Below, piece by piece: positions 17,975-26,369 of a stretch of 36,665 bases of DNA. Where the stretch lies: positions 1 through 36,665 of the forward strand of contig CALAJP010000289.1 of NCBI GenBank assembly GCA_937922815.1, in the 5' to 3' direction. The notes under the pieces are model-generated. The model was given only the letters and a program-made list of their open reading frames with translations, was not told where the DNA came from and ran no database searches. How positions within the stretch are numbered: the stretch's first letter is position 1; each line of letters opens with the position of its first letter. The stretch is from an uncultured Saprospiraceae bacterium. GTDB taxonomy: Bacteria; Bacteroidota; Bacteroidia; Chitinophagales; Saprospiraceae. The translations under genes were made by a program, and so were the position numbers.

Positions 17975-19015
17975 TTAATTTTTTATTGGCTTTGTCCCTT
18001 CCCCCACTGTTGCATTTTTAAACCACACCTCAGCATAACTCCCGTTATCATATTGCTTAACAATATCGCCTCCATAAATCTCAGATTTAGTACTTTTGGC
18101 ATTAGCCTGATTATATGCACCTTGCTTAAAATAATTTATTTCGCCCGCATACGCTTTTTTACGTTCAATGCCTTTACCTTTATCCTTATTGGCGTAAACT
18201 CGTAAAACTTGTTCAGGAATATCAGTACGCGTTGCAAATTCTGATTCGATTAAACTCTTTGTAAATTGAACTGTTTTGTGACCGTCGCTCATAAAAGTGA
18301 GATACATAATCCCATTATAAACATTTACTTCGTAGCTAAATTCTTCGCCTAGTTCTATCCCATCTTCTGGTTCTTTTGGATATTTGGTTGGATTAGTACC
18401 AACAACTGAAAAATCATGCCCCCAAACTACAGTAGAGTAATCAAATCTCCCAATGTTATCGCCTTTTGTATTGATTTCATAATTCCAAAATACAGAGCCT
18501 TTTGTATGGCTTGGGAATTTTTTATAATAAATTTTCAAAGGTTCGTTTTCGTGTCCTTCATCACTATGAATTTGTCCAATAACTACTGAATATGAAGAGG
18601 CAACTGTAGCATCTCCTGTTGTTGAGACGTGTTGCACCTTTAATGTTCCTGTTAATTTACCTCCTGTTTCTGGTATCCAGTGTTTTTTTTGACCAAGTTC
18701 AGACCTTGTATTGCTTGAAGTCTTTGAAGTAATACCTGAATTAGGTGTTTTATAAACAACCCAATCAATATTATTCTCATTGGCAACATAAAAAAAACCT
18801 TTTTTCTCAAAATTCATTAAATCTTCAGACCGTGTACCATCGCCTAAAAGAATTTTCCATTCATCCATAAAAGGAATAACATCACTAGGATATTTGACTC
18901 CCTTTGACATTTCGCTTTGAACTTTTTTTGCTTGTTCTTTACAACTACTAATCACCAAAAAAAGGCTAACCATTAATAGTACTTGGAATATCGATTTAAT
19001 AGTTATCGTGTGCAT
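17975..19015 (-). CDS. PL7-superfamily alginate lyase, lipoprotein
   Basis: A 346-residue lyase with a lipoprotein signal ending at Cys25 (VISSC). The three motifs of the alginate lyase 2 fold are complete: SNTRSELGQ (Arg104, Glu106), QIH at 148-150 and YFKQGAYNQ at 305-313, giving the expected Arg, Gln, His150 and Tyr311. NEPLKIYYKKFPSHTKGSVFW (about 157-177) resembles the branch of PL7 that includes marine gammaproteobacterial enzymes; PL18 is a close relative that I cannot exclude. It differs strongly from the other PL7 copy in this locus, so the two are not recent duplicates and probably differ in cut preference. It lies between the KDG kinase (57 bases) and the PL17 gene. Confidence 0.9.
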   Translation of the reverse strand: MHTITIKSIFQVLLMVSLFLVISSCKEQAKKVQSEMSKGVKYPSDVIPFMDEWKILLGDGTRSEDLMNFEKKGFFYVANENNIDWVVYKTPNSGITSKTSSNTRSELGQKKHWIPETGGKLTGTLKVQHVSTTGDATVASSYSVVIGQIHSDEGHENEPLKIYYKKFPSHTKGSVFWNYEINTKGDNIGRFDYSTVVWGHDFSVVGTNPTKYPKEPEDGIELGEEFSYEVNVYNGIMYLTFMSDGHKTVQFTKSLIESEFATRTDIPEQVLRVYANKDKGKGIERKKAYAGEINYFKQGAYNQANAKSTKSEIYGGDIVKQYDNGSYAEVWFKNATVGEGTKPIKN

Positions 19016-19072
19016 TTATTTATTATTTAGTCCTTTCGCTGTTTTAGCTTTCATATAGTTTCCTTTCAAAAT

Positions 19073-20074
19073 CTACCTCCTTATTGCCCCAGAAGTATCG
19101 CCCTGCATTAAACTTTCTACATTTTCCAAAGACACCATATTCGCATCTCCTAAAATGGTATGTTTTAAAGCACAGGCGGAGGAAGCAAAAGATATAGCTT
19201 GTTCATCATCGTAATGCAATAGGCCATAAATAAGACCTGCAGCAAAGGCATCTCCTGTACCAACACGATCTATAATATGAGTTATGTTCAACATGTCGGA
19301 TTTCATATATTCTTTACCGTTCCACAATTTGCCTTGAATTTGGTTATGAGAAGCATTTAACGTTTTTCTTGTTTTTTTCACCACTTTCTTAATCTTAGGA
19401 AAAGTGTCTATCAACTGCTTCGCCAAAGAAAGGAATTTATCTTCAGGTTCGCCCAATCCAAACATCTCTTTGATGCCGTGGCTGCTGGTAATTACGACGT
19501 CGCAATTTTGTGTCAAGTCAGATATAACTTCCTGCATAGTCTTTCCGTATTTCCACATATTATTACGTGAATTAATATCTCCTGAGACTGGTATTCCCAA
19601 TTTATTTGCCATTTTGATTGCGTTTAGACAACACTGCGCTGCCCCCTCCGAAATGGCAGGAGTAATCCCTGTCCAATGAAACCAATCAGCATCTTTGAGA
19701 ATCTCTTCCCAATCCACCATTGAAGGCTTTATTAAGGAGAAAGAAGACCCTTCTCTTTCGTAAATTACCTGACTAGATCTATGTACTGCCCCTTTTTCAA
19801 GAAAATATTTCCCCATCATGTCATCTCCATAAATCACATGCTCTGTATTTATCCAATGTTTGCGTAAAAACTGTGCCGCCGCTTTTCCAATAGCATTGTC
19901 TGGAAAACGAGTCACATGAGCAGCTTTCATGCCCAAATAAGCACATGAAATAGCTACGTTTGCTTCACCGCCTCCATACACAAGTTCGAAAGAAGAAGCC
20001 TGAGAAAATTTCTCATATCCCGGTGGGGATAGACGCATCATTACTTCACCAAATGTTACTATTTTTTTTGCCAT
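19073..20074 (-). CDS. kdgK: 2-keto-3-deoxygluconate kinase (PfkB family)
   Basis: A 333-residue ribokinase-family sugar kinase. The N-terminal glycine signature is GGGEANVA (34-41) and the C-terminal PfkB signature is DRVGTGDAFAAG (269-280) with the catalytic base Asp275. It phosphorylates KDG to KDPG, the substrate of the aldolase at 3566-4231. There is no signal peptide, so it is cytoplasmic although it lies among genes for secreted lyases. It starts 5 bases after the PL6 stop. The family assignment is firm; KDG as substrate comes from overall similarity and context. Confidence 0.93.
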   Translation of the reverse strand: MAKKIVTFGEVMMRLSPPGYEKFSQASSFELVYGGGEANVAISCAYLGMKAAHVTRFPDNAIGKAAAQFLRKHWINTEHVIYGDDMMGKYFLEKGAVHRSSQVIYEREGSSFSLIKPSMVDWEEILKDADWFHWTGITPAISEGAAQCCLNAIKMANKLGIPVSGDINSRNNMWKYGKTMQEVISDLTQNCDVVITSSHGIKEMFGLGEPEDKFLSLAKQLIDTFPKIKKVVKKTRKTLNASHNQIQGKLWNGKEYMKSDMLNITHIIDRVGTGDAFAAGLIYGLLHYDDEQAISFASSACALKHTILGDANMVSLENVESLMQGDTSGAIRR

Positions 20075-20079
20075 AATTT

Positions 20080-22413
20080 TTAGTACATCAATTTCATAAC
20101 TAAATTCTCTTCAGTTATTATTTTTCCTGAATTAATTAAATTGTTCTCTGATTCTATATTATTTTTCGCTCCCCATAAAATAGACACAAAATCTACTGCA
20201 TTGTTATTAAATGTGTTTTTAGTAATATTTACATTCACAATACCATTATGGTTTAGTAATCTTTTATTTTTCTCTTTTGCACCACAATTCGTAAATGTAC
20301 TATTGTAAATTAAAAGGTTTCCTCCAATTGTAGATTCATCATAACCACCTCTATAATAATCGATAACATTAGCTTTTACATTATTGAAATCACAGTTTTT
20401 TATGGTTAAATATTCAGTATTATAATCGCCTTTATCGTTTGTTTCTTCAGATAATTCTATGCCATTTTCACAATCTCTAATTAATGAATTTTCAAAAGTA
20501 ATTCGCTCTGCAAAAGACTCTTTATATACCTTTAATACATAATCAAAATTACTTATCTCAGCGTTAGACACGGTTAAACCGAAATGGTTAGACATGTTTT
20601 TCTTTAAACTAGCAAAGGCATAATTCGTGTTATTTCCTTTTAAGTTTAAATTATTTACGGTTAGTTTTCCTTTAGACTGCAAAGAAAATAATGGAGTGGC
20701 TTTAGTACCCAAAAACACAAGCTGTGCTTTTGCTCCCGTTTGAGACTGAATAGTAAGCGTTTTATTAATCACTAAAGACTCCTTTATCTTATGGACTCCT
20801 TCTGCAATAGCGATAATATCACCATTACTAGCATTATTAATTTGGGTTTGTAAGTCTTCGGCTTTAGCTACTATATGTGTTATTGGCACTCTAGGTTCTA
20901 CTACATTCGAATACCATGATGTTCCATATTTAGATTTATCTAAAATATTAGGATTGGAAACATCCGTACCTATTACTGCTCCAATACCTTTATTATTAGC
21001 TCTAGAGTTTCCAAACAAATCGGTCTCAATAGTATTAAAATCAAAACCATTAAACGCTTCAAAATCATTAGGAATATCCGTAGGAATCATAATATAATCA
21101 GATATTTTTTCAAGTGTAAATGGAACCTCAATAATCCCACCATTAAAATTATTGAACTTTACACCTTGATTATTTATGATGTTATTTTTAAAAGTGACTC
21201 CATCAGCTTTGTCGTTTTCAACAACAATATTTTCTAGCCCTTTTGCATTATAAATTATATTATTAGCAACTGTAGTTCGAATTGCTCTCGCTGAACGAAT
21301 TTCAGATTTTGGCAACACATCAGCTTGAGCAATGTTTGTTCCGACACCAAATTGCCATGGCGAGCTACAATTTATATAGGTGTTATATGCAACAACAACA
21401 TCGGTAACCTGATTATAACGATTTAATGGCGACTTAGGGATACCATTCATTACAGCTAATGGACTTCTAAAACTCTTTCCTTTTAGACCATAAAAATAGT
21501 TATTCACAACCCAATGCCCTGTATTTATGATTCTAATTCCACCATAGTTCTCGTTCTTACCATCACCAATAAAATAATTCCCATCAATGGTAGCGTAATT
21601 TCCATGACGGGTAACTAAAGAGCCTTCACTTTTATAAAACACATTATTTTTGAAAACATTAAAATTGGTTTTACTTGAAATAATCTCAACTTCACCATTA
21701 CATTCTTCAAATAAATTATTAGCTACTAAGGTATGACTTGGAGACATAGAAGTATAACTATCGCCTAATTGAATCGATTCACCGCTTGGGCCTCCTTTTA
21801 CAGGCCTTGGTCCAAAATGGTTGTTGATAATTTTGTGGTAATTATTAATACTTTCTATCCCCGCAATATTTATTCTTACTGTTGGTCCTTTATTGGTTTT
21901 ACCTGCTATGTAAGAATTGCTTAATTCATTATGTCTTCCCCAGAAATTAACCCATAAATCTTTTTTATCACGTTTGGGTTGATTAAAATCTTCTATAACA
22001 CAATTAGTGACTTTACAATTATTAGCTATTTCGTCTGGTTTATCTTTATTCGTTATTTTAAAGTCTATAACCGCATTAGATGGCGAAAATCCATTTTTAA
22101 AATGCAAGCCTTCTACCGTTAAATATTCCCCTCCGAATTTCAAATATGATTGACCTTCAATAGTGACTTTACCTGCTGTTTGAGCTTTTAAAGTTATAGG
22201 TTTTTCTTTTGTTCCTTTTCCTCTAAATTTTATTTGAACATCTTTCCAAACACCATTTTTCAAAGCAATATTATCTCCAGGTTCTGCTTTTTTTATAATC
22301 TCATTAAGTTCAGCTAAATCAGAAACCACAATTAAGTTATTGTTATCCTGACAAGAAAAGTTAAAAACTAAAATAGTAAGTATTATTACTTTAAAAAACA
22401 GAGTTGATTTCAT
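20080..22413 (-). CDS. PL6 alginate lyase, lipoprotein (copy B)
   Basis: A 777-residue lyase of the PL6 (chondroitinase-B/alginate lyase) family. A lipoprotein signal ends at Cys21 (FNFSC). Residues 27-430 form a parallel beta-helix containing the PL6 core: Glu241, Glu243, Lys248 and Arg269-His270. Their spacing equals that of the calcium-binding Glu213/Glu215 and catalytic Lys220/Arg241 of AlyGC, so catalysis should be intact and calcium-dependent. A second beta-helix follows from about 505 (ITHIVAKAEDLQTQIN) to the end, as in two-domain PL6 enzymes. It lies 24 bases after the other PL6 gene, to which it is clearly paralogous. Confidence 0.93.
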   Translation of the reverse strand: MKSTLFFKVIILTILVFNFSCQDNNNLIVVSDLAELNEIIKKAEPGDNIALKNGVWKDVQIKFRGKGTKEKPITLKAQTAGKVTIEGQSYLKFGGEYLTVEGLHFKNGFSPSNAVIDFKITNKDKPDEIANNCKVTNCVIEDFNQPKRDKKDLWVNFWGRHNELSNSYIAGKTNKGPTVRINIAGIESINNYHKIINNHFGPRPVKGGPSGESIQLGDSYTSMSPSHTLVANNLFEECNGEVEIISSKTNFNVFKNNVFYKSEGSLVTRHGNYATIDGNYFIGDGKNENYGGIRIINTGHWVVNNYFYGLKGKSFRSPLAVMNGIPKSPLNRYNQVTDVVVAYNTYINCSSPWQFGVGTNIAQADVLPKSEIRSARAIRTTVANNIIYNAKGLENIVVENDKADGVTFKNNIINNQGVKFNNFNGGIIEVPFTLEKISDYIMIPTDIPNDFEAFNGFDFNTIETDLFGNSRANNKGIGAVIGTDVSNPNILDKSKYGTSWYSNVVEPRVPITHIVAKAEDLQTQINNASNGDIIAIAEGVHKIKESLVINKTLTIQSQTGAKAQLVFLGTKATPLFSLQSKGKLTVNNLNLKGNNTNYAFASLKKNMSNHFGLTVSNAEISNFDYVLKVYKESFAERITFENSLIRDCENGIELSEETNDKGDYNTEYLTIKNCDFNNVKANVIDYYRGGYDESTIGGNLLIYNSTFTNCGAKEKNKRLLNHNGIVNVNITKNTFNNNAVDFVSILWGAKNNIESENNLINSGKIITEENLVMKLMY

Positions 22414-22437
22414 ATTTTTTGATATTAGTTGGTGGTT

Positions 22438-24831
22438 TTAATTTCTTAATAAGCCAATAATATTTATTTTATTATTTTCTTTTAATAGAATAGATTTTGC
22501 ACTTGGAATAAAGTTCTTTTTATCCTCCCATTTTGGATTTTTATAAAATATATTTTTCTGAATAGCCCCTTTAGCGGTAGATACCGTACCGCAAGCATTA
22601 AAAACACAGTTTTCAATAAAAGAACCTTCTCCTTCTAAATTTATTGGGGTAATGATTTCGTAGCTATTCTGAAACACTGTATTAGTGATGGATACTTGAG
22701 GAATGTTTTTAGTTTTAATAATCTTGCCCTTTTCTATGTTAGCTACATTACTAAATATAGAATTGGTTATTAATAATTTCCCCTTACCTGTATGCGTTAA
22801 ATAACCTGTTTTTGTATAATTTATAGCATGTTCTTCAATGTTTTGAAAAACGGAGTTATGAATCAATATTGTATTCGCATTATATTTACCTATACTATTT
22901 TTCTCATAGGACAAATTCAACCCTCTATAACTATTTGCAAAGCGAGAATTTTTAATACTTATTGTATCCGCTAAAGTCCCCACGTAGGCTTTAAAAATAC
23001 TTCCTCCTTTTTTGTTGTTAAAATTTTTAAATTGACAATTATCAATAAATAAATTATACAATTCATTATTTTCTTTATCAGGGGAAACAATAGCGTATTT
23101 TACTTGTGTGTCATTATTTCCATCAAATACTATATTTTCAAACACTACTTTAGCTCCTTCCTTTATTCTAAAAAAGTAATTTAATGGTTTTTCTAATTTA
23201 TTTGCAGCTTTGATTGTAGTGTTTCCAGTTCCAACAATTGTAATTTGTGCCCCCAGTTTCTGTGTTTTTTCTTGAACATAAACGCCATCTTTTAAGCGTA
23301 TTGTTGTAATTCCATTTGCTTTCTTAATAGCTTTTGACAACGTTCCTACTCCCGGTTCTACTGTGATATTTTGGGGTTCAATAATTTCAATAGGTTCAAT
23401 AATATGTGGGTTCCAACTAGGTCCAGTTTTCATTCTCAAAGCAATAGGGTTCTTTTTATTCCCCAAATTAAACGCTCCTACTACAAATGGATTTCTCTCC
23501 GATTTTACGATATCTAAGACAGGGCTTTTCTCGTCTTTATATTTTGAAATCAATTCAGGATTTTCACTATTAGGCATTGGTAATGCCCCTAATAACTCCC
23601 AATTTATATTAACTTTAGTACATAAACTTTCATCTACTTCTGCACTAGACTCTACGATATTGTTTTCGAAACTGATTCCTGAAACATCATCCAAAATCTC
23701 AAATATTTTTCCTCCATCAGCATTTGTAATTAAATTGTTCGCAAAAACGGTATTCAGAGGCGTTAGCGTTAGTTCTTCGTTTTTTCCTGCACCAAAAACT
23801 ATTTGCCCACAATTGATTAAAGTATTGTTCTGAACATTTACATTTTTAACCTGATGATACCTATTTAAAGGTGAATTTTTAACCCCATTAACTAAAACAA
23901 TAGGCCCTCTAAACCCTGCTCCTTTCAGACCAATCATTAGATTATTTCTAACAACATGACCTTCGTTTATGATTCTAATGCCACCTGTTTTGGAAACATT
24001 ATTTCCAAGAAACACATTTCTTTCGACGATAGCATTATTCCCATGTCTTAATGTCAAAGTACCTTTGCTCTCTAAAAATAAATTATTTCTAAAAATATTA
24101 TTTGCAGATTTATTTGATATTATTTCTATTTCCCCATCACAGTTTTTAAATATATTATTTTCAACAATAGTGTTCGAAGATTTCATTGAATTAGTACTTG
24201 TTCCAATTCTAATCGTTTCACCTCCATTTACCCCTAATTCTGGTCTTTTGCCAAAAAAATTGTGATCTATTCTATGATTATTTTCAATGGACTCGTCTCC
24301 TTTTAGCCAAACAACCAAGGTTGTTCCTTCATTTTTTTTGCCTGTAAAATTATTATGATCTACCCTATTATTCTTTCCCCACAAATCCACCCAATGAGAT
24401 TTTACCGTTTTATCTAAAGGGTTGTAGTAAGAAATAGCGGTATTACTTAACCTACAATTATTAGCTATTTCTTTAGAACTTTTCCGAAAAGAGATAATTG
24501 ATTTAGAAGTTGGGTTTCCATCTTTAAACCATAACCCACTAACTGTAATATACTCCCCTGCAATTGTCATTTTAGAGTCTCCCGTAATTATTACTTGTCC
24601 TGCTGTTTCTGCTTTTACCGTTATAGGTTTTTCTTTTGTACCAATTCCTTTTATGTTTAATACTACATTTTTCCATTCTCCATTTTTCAAAATGATGGTA
24701 GTTCCTTCAGATACATTTTTTATAACTTCATTAAATTTTTGTATATTCTCTACTACAATAGATGCTTCTTGTGAAAACAAGAAACTTGTATTTAATAAAA
24801 ATAACACCAGGGCAAATGTTTGTTTATGCAT
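22438..24831 (-). CDS. PL6 alginate lyase, signal-peptidase-I type (copy A)
   Basis: A 797-residue PL6 lyase and the first gene of its operon. The N-terminus has a normal cleavable signal (SFLFSQEA) without a lipobox Cys, in contrast to copy B. The catalytic set is Glu234, Glu236, Lys241 and Arg262-His263 with the same spacing as in AlyGC. The first beta-helix runs to about 430 and the second from about 485 (NITVEPGVGTLSKAIKKANG). It is probably a soluble periplasmic enzyme, while copy B is membrane-anchored. The operator pair and -7 box lie 20-60 bases upstream. Confidence 0.93.
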   Translation of the reverse strand: MHKQTFALVLFLLNTSFLFSQEASIVVENIQKFNEVIKNVSEGTTIILKNGEWKNVVLNIKGIGTKEKPITVKAETAGQVIITGDSKMTIAGEYITVSGLWFKDGNPTSKSIISFRKSSKEIANNCRLSNTAISYYNPLDKTVKSHWVDLWGKNNRVDHNNFTGKKNEGTTLVVWLKGDESIENNHRIDHNFFGKRPELGVNGGETIRIGTSTNSMKSSNTIVENNIFKNCDGEIEIISNKSANNIFRNNLFLESKGTLTLRHGNNAIVERNVFLGNNVSKTGGIRIINEGHVVRNNLMIGLKGAGFRGPIVLVNGVKNSPLNRYHQVKNVNVQNNTLINCGQIVFGAGKNEELTLTPLNTVFANNLITNADGGKIFEILDDVSGISFENNIVESSAEVDESLCTKVNINWELLGALPMPNSENPELISKYKDEKSPVLDIVKSERNPFVVGAFNLGNKKNPIALRMKTGPSWNPHIIEPIEIIEPQNITVEPGVGTLSKAIKKANGITTIRLKDGVYVQEKTQKLGAQITIVGTGNTTIKAANKLEKPLNYFFRIKEGAKVVFENIVFDGNNDTQVKYAIVSPDKENNELYNLFIDNCQFKNFNNKKGGSIFKAYVGTLADTISIKNSRFANSYRGLNLSYEKNSIGKYNANTILIHNSVFQNIEEHAINYTKTGYLTHTGKGKLLITNSIFSNVANIEKGKIIKTKNIPQVSITNTVFQNSYEIITPINLEGEGSFIENCVFNACGTVSTAKGAIQKNIFYKNPKWEDKKNFIPSAKSILLKENNKINIIGLLRN

Positions 24832-24848
24832 TGAATTACATTATTATA

Positions 24849-24874
24849 TTTGGAAAACCAAACTGGTTAACCAA
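24849..24874. promoter_or_regulatory. Operator 3: tandem 13-bp operator pair at the PL6 promoter
   Basis: The perfect core TGGTTAACCA lies at 24864-24873 and a degenerate core TGGAAAACCA at 24851-24860, exactly 13 bases apart as at the SusC promoter and in the same order (degenerate copy on the gene side). The units are TTTGGAAAACCAA and ACTGGTTAACCAA. The pair lies 18-43 bases before the ATG at 24831. Confidence 0.72.
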
Positions 24875-24884
24875 TTAAACATTC

Positions 24885-24892
24885 CCAATATA
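24885..24892 (-). promoter_or_regulatory. -7 box of the PL6 operon promoter
   Basis: The minus strand reads TATATTGG, one mismatch from TAnnTTTG, 11 bases upstream of the operator core. The sequence TATATTGGGAAT parallels TATATTTGGAAT at the SusC promoter. No clear -33 TTG is seen. Confidence 0.5.
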
Positions 24893-25215
24893 TTAAAATT
24901 AGTTGATTAATAAAAAGAAATCTATAAAATTTATCATCCCCCTTTTATTGGGATTGGTTATTAATGCTTTCTAAATAGAGTAAAATTACTATTAAAATTC
25001 TTCGTTAGATATATCTAACTAGCTTAATGAGACAAAAGAATTAATTCACTATATTGAAAAGTGCTAACCCGACAATAGAGTTGTTCTTTATGACATTGTA
25101 ATTTACTTTATTAAAGTTATAGCGTCGTTTATCAAATTTAGGTATCTAGAAAACGAGCAAAATTATTGTAATTTGTGAAGACAGAAATGGGTTCTGAGTA
25201 ATGAAATAAATAGCT
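24893..25215. other. Intergenic stretch with a 16-bp palindrome
   Basis: No convincing gene lies here. GTTAGATATATCTAAC at 25004-25019 is a perfect 16-bp palindrome of unknown role, about 110 bases upstream of the PL6 promoter. The rest is AT-rich and contains stop codons in all frames apart from short shadows. Confidence 0.5.
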
Positions 25216-25403
25216 TTGAAAATAGTAACTTGGAATTGTAATGGAGCATTTAGAAAAAAAATCGACAGAATTATCACATTGACTATGTTTTTGGCTCAAG
25301 TGAATTTGAAAAAATATTAACAAAATTAGAGGTTGGGACTGCTAAAAATTGGTTAGATATCAGCGACCATATGCCAATAATAACTGAATATGAAAAATTA
25401 TAA
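25216..25403 (+). pseudogene. Remnant of an endonuclease/exonuclease/phosphatase (EEP) gene
   Basis: Two pieces of one protein family lie in different frames. From 25216 the frame reads LKIVTWNCNGAFRKK, the N-terminal strand and metal-ligand Asn of EEP nucleases (normally starting MKIVTWN). From about 25257 the next frame reads NYHIDYVFGS and ends WLDISDHMPIITEYEKL before TAA at 25401-25403; HIDYVF and SDHMP are the C-terminal EEP motifs that carry the catalytic Asp and His. The intervening core of roughly 180 residues is gone and the frame is shifted, so an internal deletion has left a non-functional scar. The first codon is TTG. The parent was probably a chromosomal exonuclease-III-like or EEP-family protein. 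Confidence 0.75.
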
Positions 25404-25476
25404 ATAATTCCTCATTATCGCCTACTAAATAAAACACTTCACAAATGTTTGTTTAATGCGTACTCATCAAAAAGAT

Positions 25477-26091
25477 ATGTCTATAAAAATCCAAGCCTAC
25501 ATTTTCATAATTTGTCTCTCTATAGCTTGCAATAAAGCAGACAATAATTCAACTAAAAGAACTCAATCGAAAACGGGTACTGAGAAATTATTTAAAAATA
25601 AACTTGACTTCGTTTACAATTCCAATTACATAGCCAAATCCTTTGATTTTCCCGTCGGAAAGCCAAACGCAAAAGGATATTATAATGCTCAAAAGTTTCT
25701 TGTAAATAATCATTTAGGAGATGATTGGAATGCAGTGACTGGTGGAAATACCGATTTAGGAGACCCTATTTACTCAATAGCAAACGGGTATGTTAAACTT
25801 GCTAAGAACTATGGCGGAGGATGGGGAAATGTGATTCGGATAATACACAAAATGCCGAACGGAAAACTTGTGGAATCGTTATATGCACACTGTGATGAAA
25901 TTCTAGTGAAAGAAAAACAGTGGGTTAAAAAAGGAATGAAAATCGGAACTATCGGAAATGCTGGTGGGCAATACCTCGCACATCTGCACTTCGAAATTAG
26001 AAGTAATATTAATTTACCAATAGGTCCTGGTTATTCAACCGTTACAGATGGATATCTAAACCCAACAAAATTCATAAAGCAAAACAGATAA
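25477..26091 (+). CDS. M23-family peptidase lipoprotein
   Basis: A 204-residue protein when started at the ATG at 25477, which places a lipoprotein signal ending at Cys18 (LSIAC) at the N-terminus; an ATG at 25456 would add seven polar residues before it. The LytM/M23 zinc site is complete: His79-x3-Asp83 (HLGDD), His138 in LYAHCD and His169-x-His171 in HLHFE. M23 enzymes cut peptidoglycan cross-bridges, or in some cases other glycine-rich peptides. The protein is a single short catalytic domain without LysM or coiled coil. It is the first plus-strand gene after the alginate locus and lies 278 bases before the giant surface protein. Confidence 0.9.
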   Translation: MSIKIQAYIFIICLSIACNKADNNSTKRTQSKTGTEKLFKNKLDFVYNSNYIAKSFDFPVGKPNAKGYYNAQKFLVNNHLGDDWNAVTGGNTDLGDPIYSIANGYVKLAKNYGGGWGNVIRIIHKMPNGKLVESLYAHCDEILVKEKQWVKKGMKIGTIGNAGGQYLAHLHFEIRSNINLPIGPGYSTVTDGYLNPTKFIKQNR

Positions 26092-26107
26092 AAGATATAA
26101 TGAACAA

Positions 26108-26138
26108 CAATAGCTGTACTTAAAAATGAGAGCTATTG
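26108..26138 (+). terminator. Weak hairpin after the M23 peptidase gene
   Basis: CAATAGCT (26108-26115) and AGCTATTG (26131-26138) form a perfect 8-bp stem with a 15-base loop, 17 bases past the stop. It is followed by ATTTAAAC and not by a T-run, so termination is uncertain. A second 7-bp inverted repeat (TGCTACA/TGTAGCA, 26203-26225) lies further on. Confidence 0.3.
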
Positions 26139-26328
26139 ATTTAAACTTAAGTCCGTCAAATTAAATCAAAGTTTAGTAAATTCGTGATTTTAGCTTGATT
26201 TGTGCTACAAAAAACTAATGTAGCAATTACTAAAAATAGGCTAGCCACAAAATTAATTCTAAAACTCATCGTTTTTTTAGGAAATATTTTATTCTTGCAA
26301 CCTAAAAAGAAGTTACTACAACAATCCG

Positions 26329-26336
26329 TACCTTTG
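26329..26336 (+). promoter_or_regulatory. -7 box of the giant surface-protein gene
   Basis: TACCTTTG is a full match to TAnnTTTG and lies 33 bases upstream of the chosen start codon at 26370. No -33 TTG is found at the usual spacing. The box lies inside the upstream in-frame extension, which supports the downstream start. Confidence 0.5.
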
Positions 26337-26369
26337 AATACTATTCTTATTGAAAATTTAATTAAAAAA

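Noticed and set aside
23363-23833. 156-codon plus-strand frame inside the PL6 gene
   Set aside because: It is antisense to a conserved two-domain lyase, shows no family features and is a frame shadow.
25138-25323. 61-codon minus-strand frame over the EEP remnant
   Set aside because: The plus strand carries recognisable EEP motifs in the same bases, so the minus frame is a shadow.
26202-26369. N-terminal extension of the giant surface protein
   Set aside because: The signal peptide begins at 26370 and a full -7 promoter box lies inside the extension, so it is probably untranslated.
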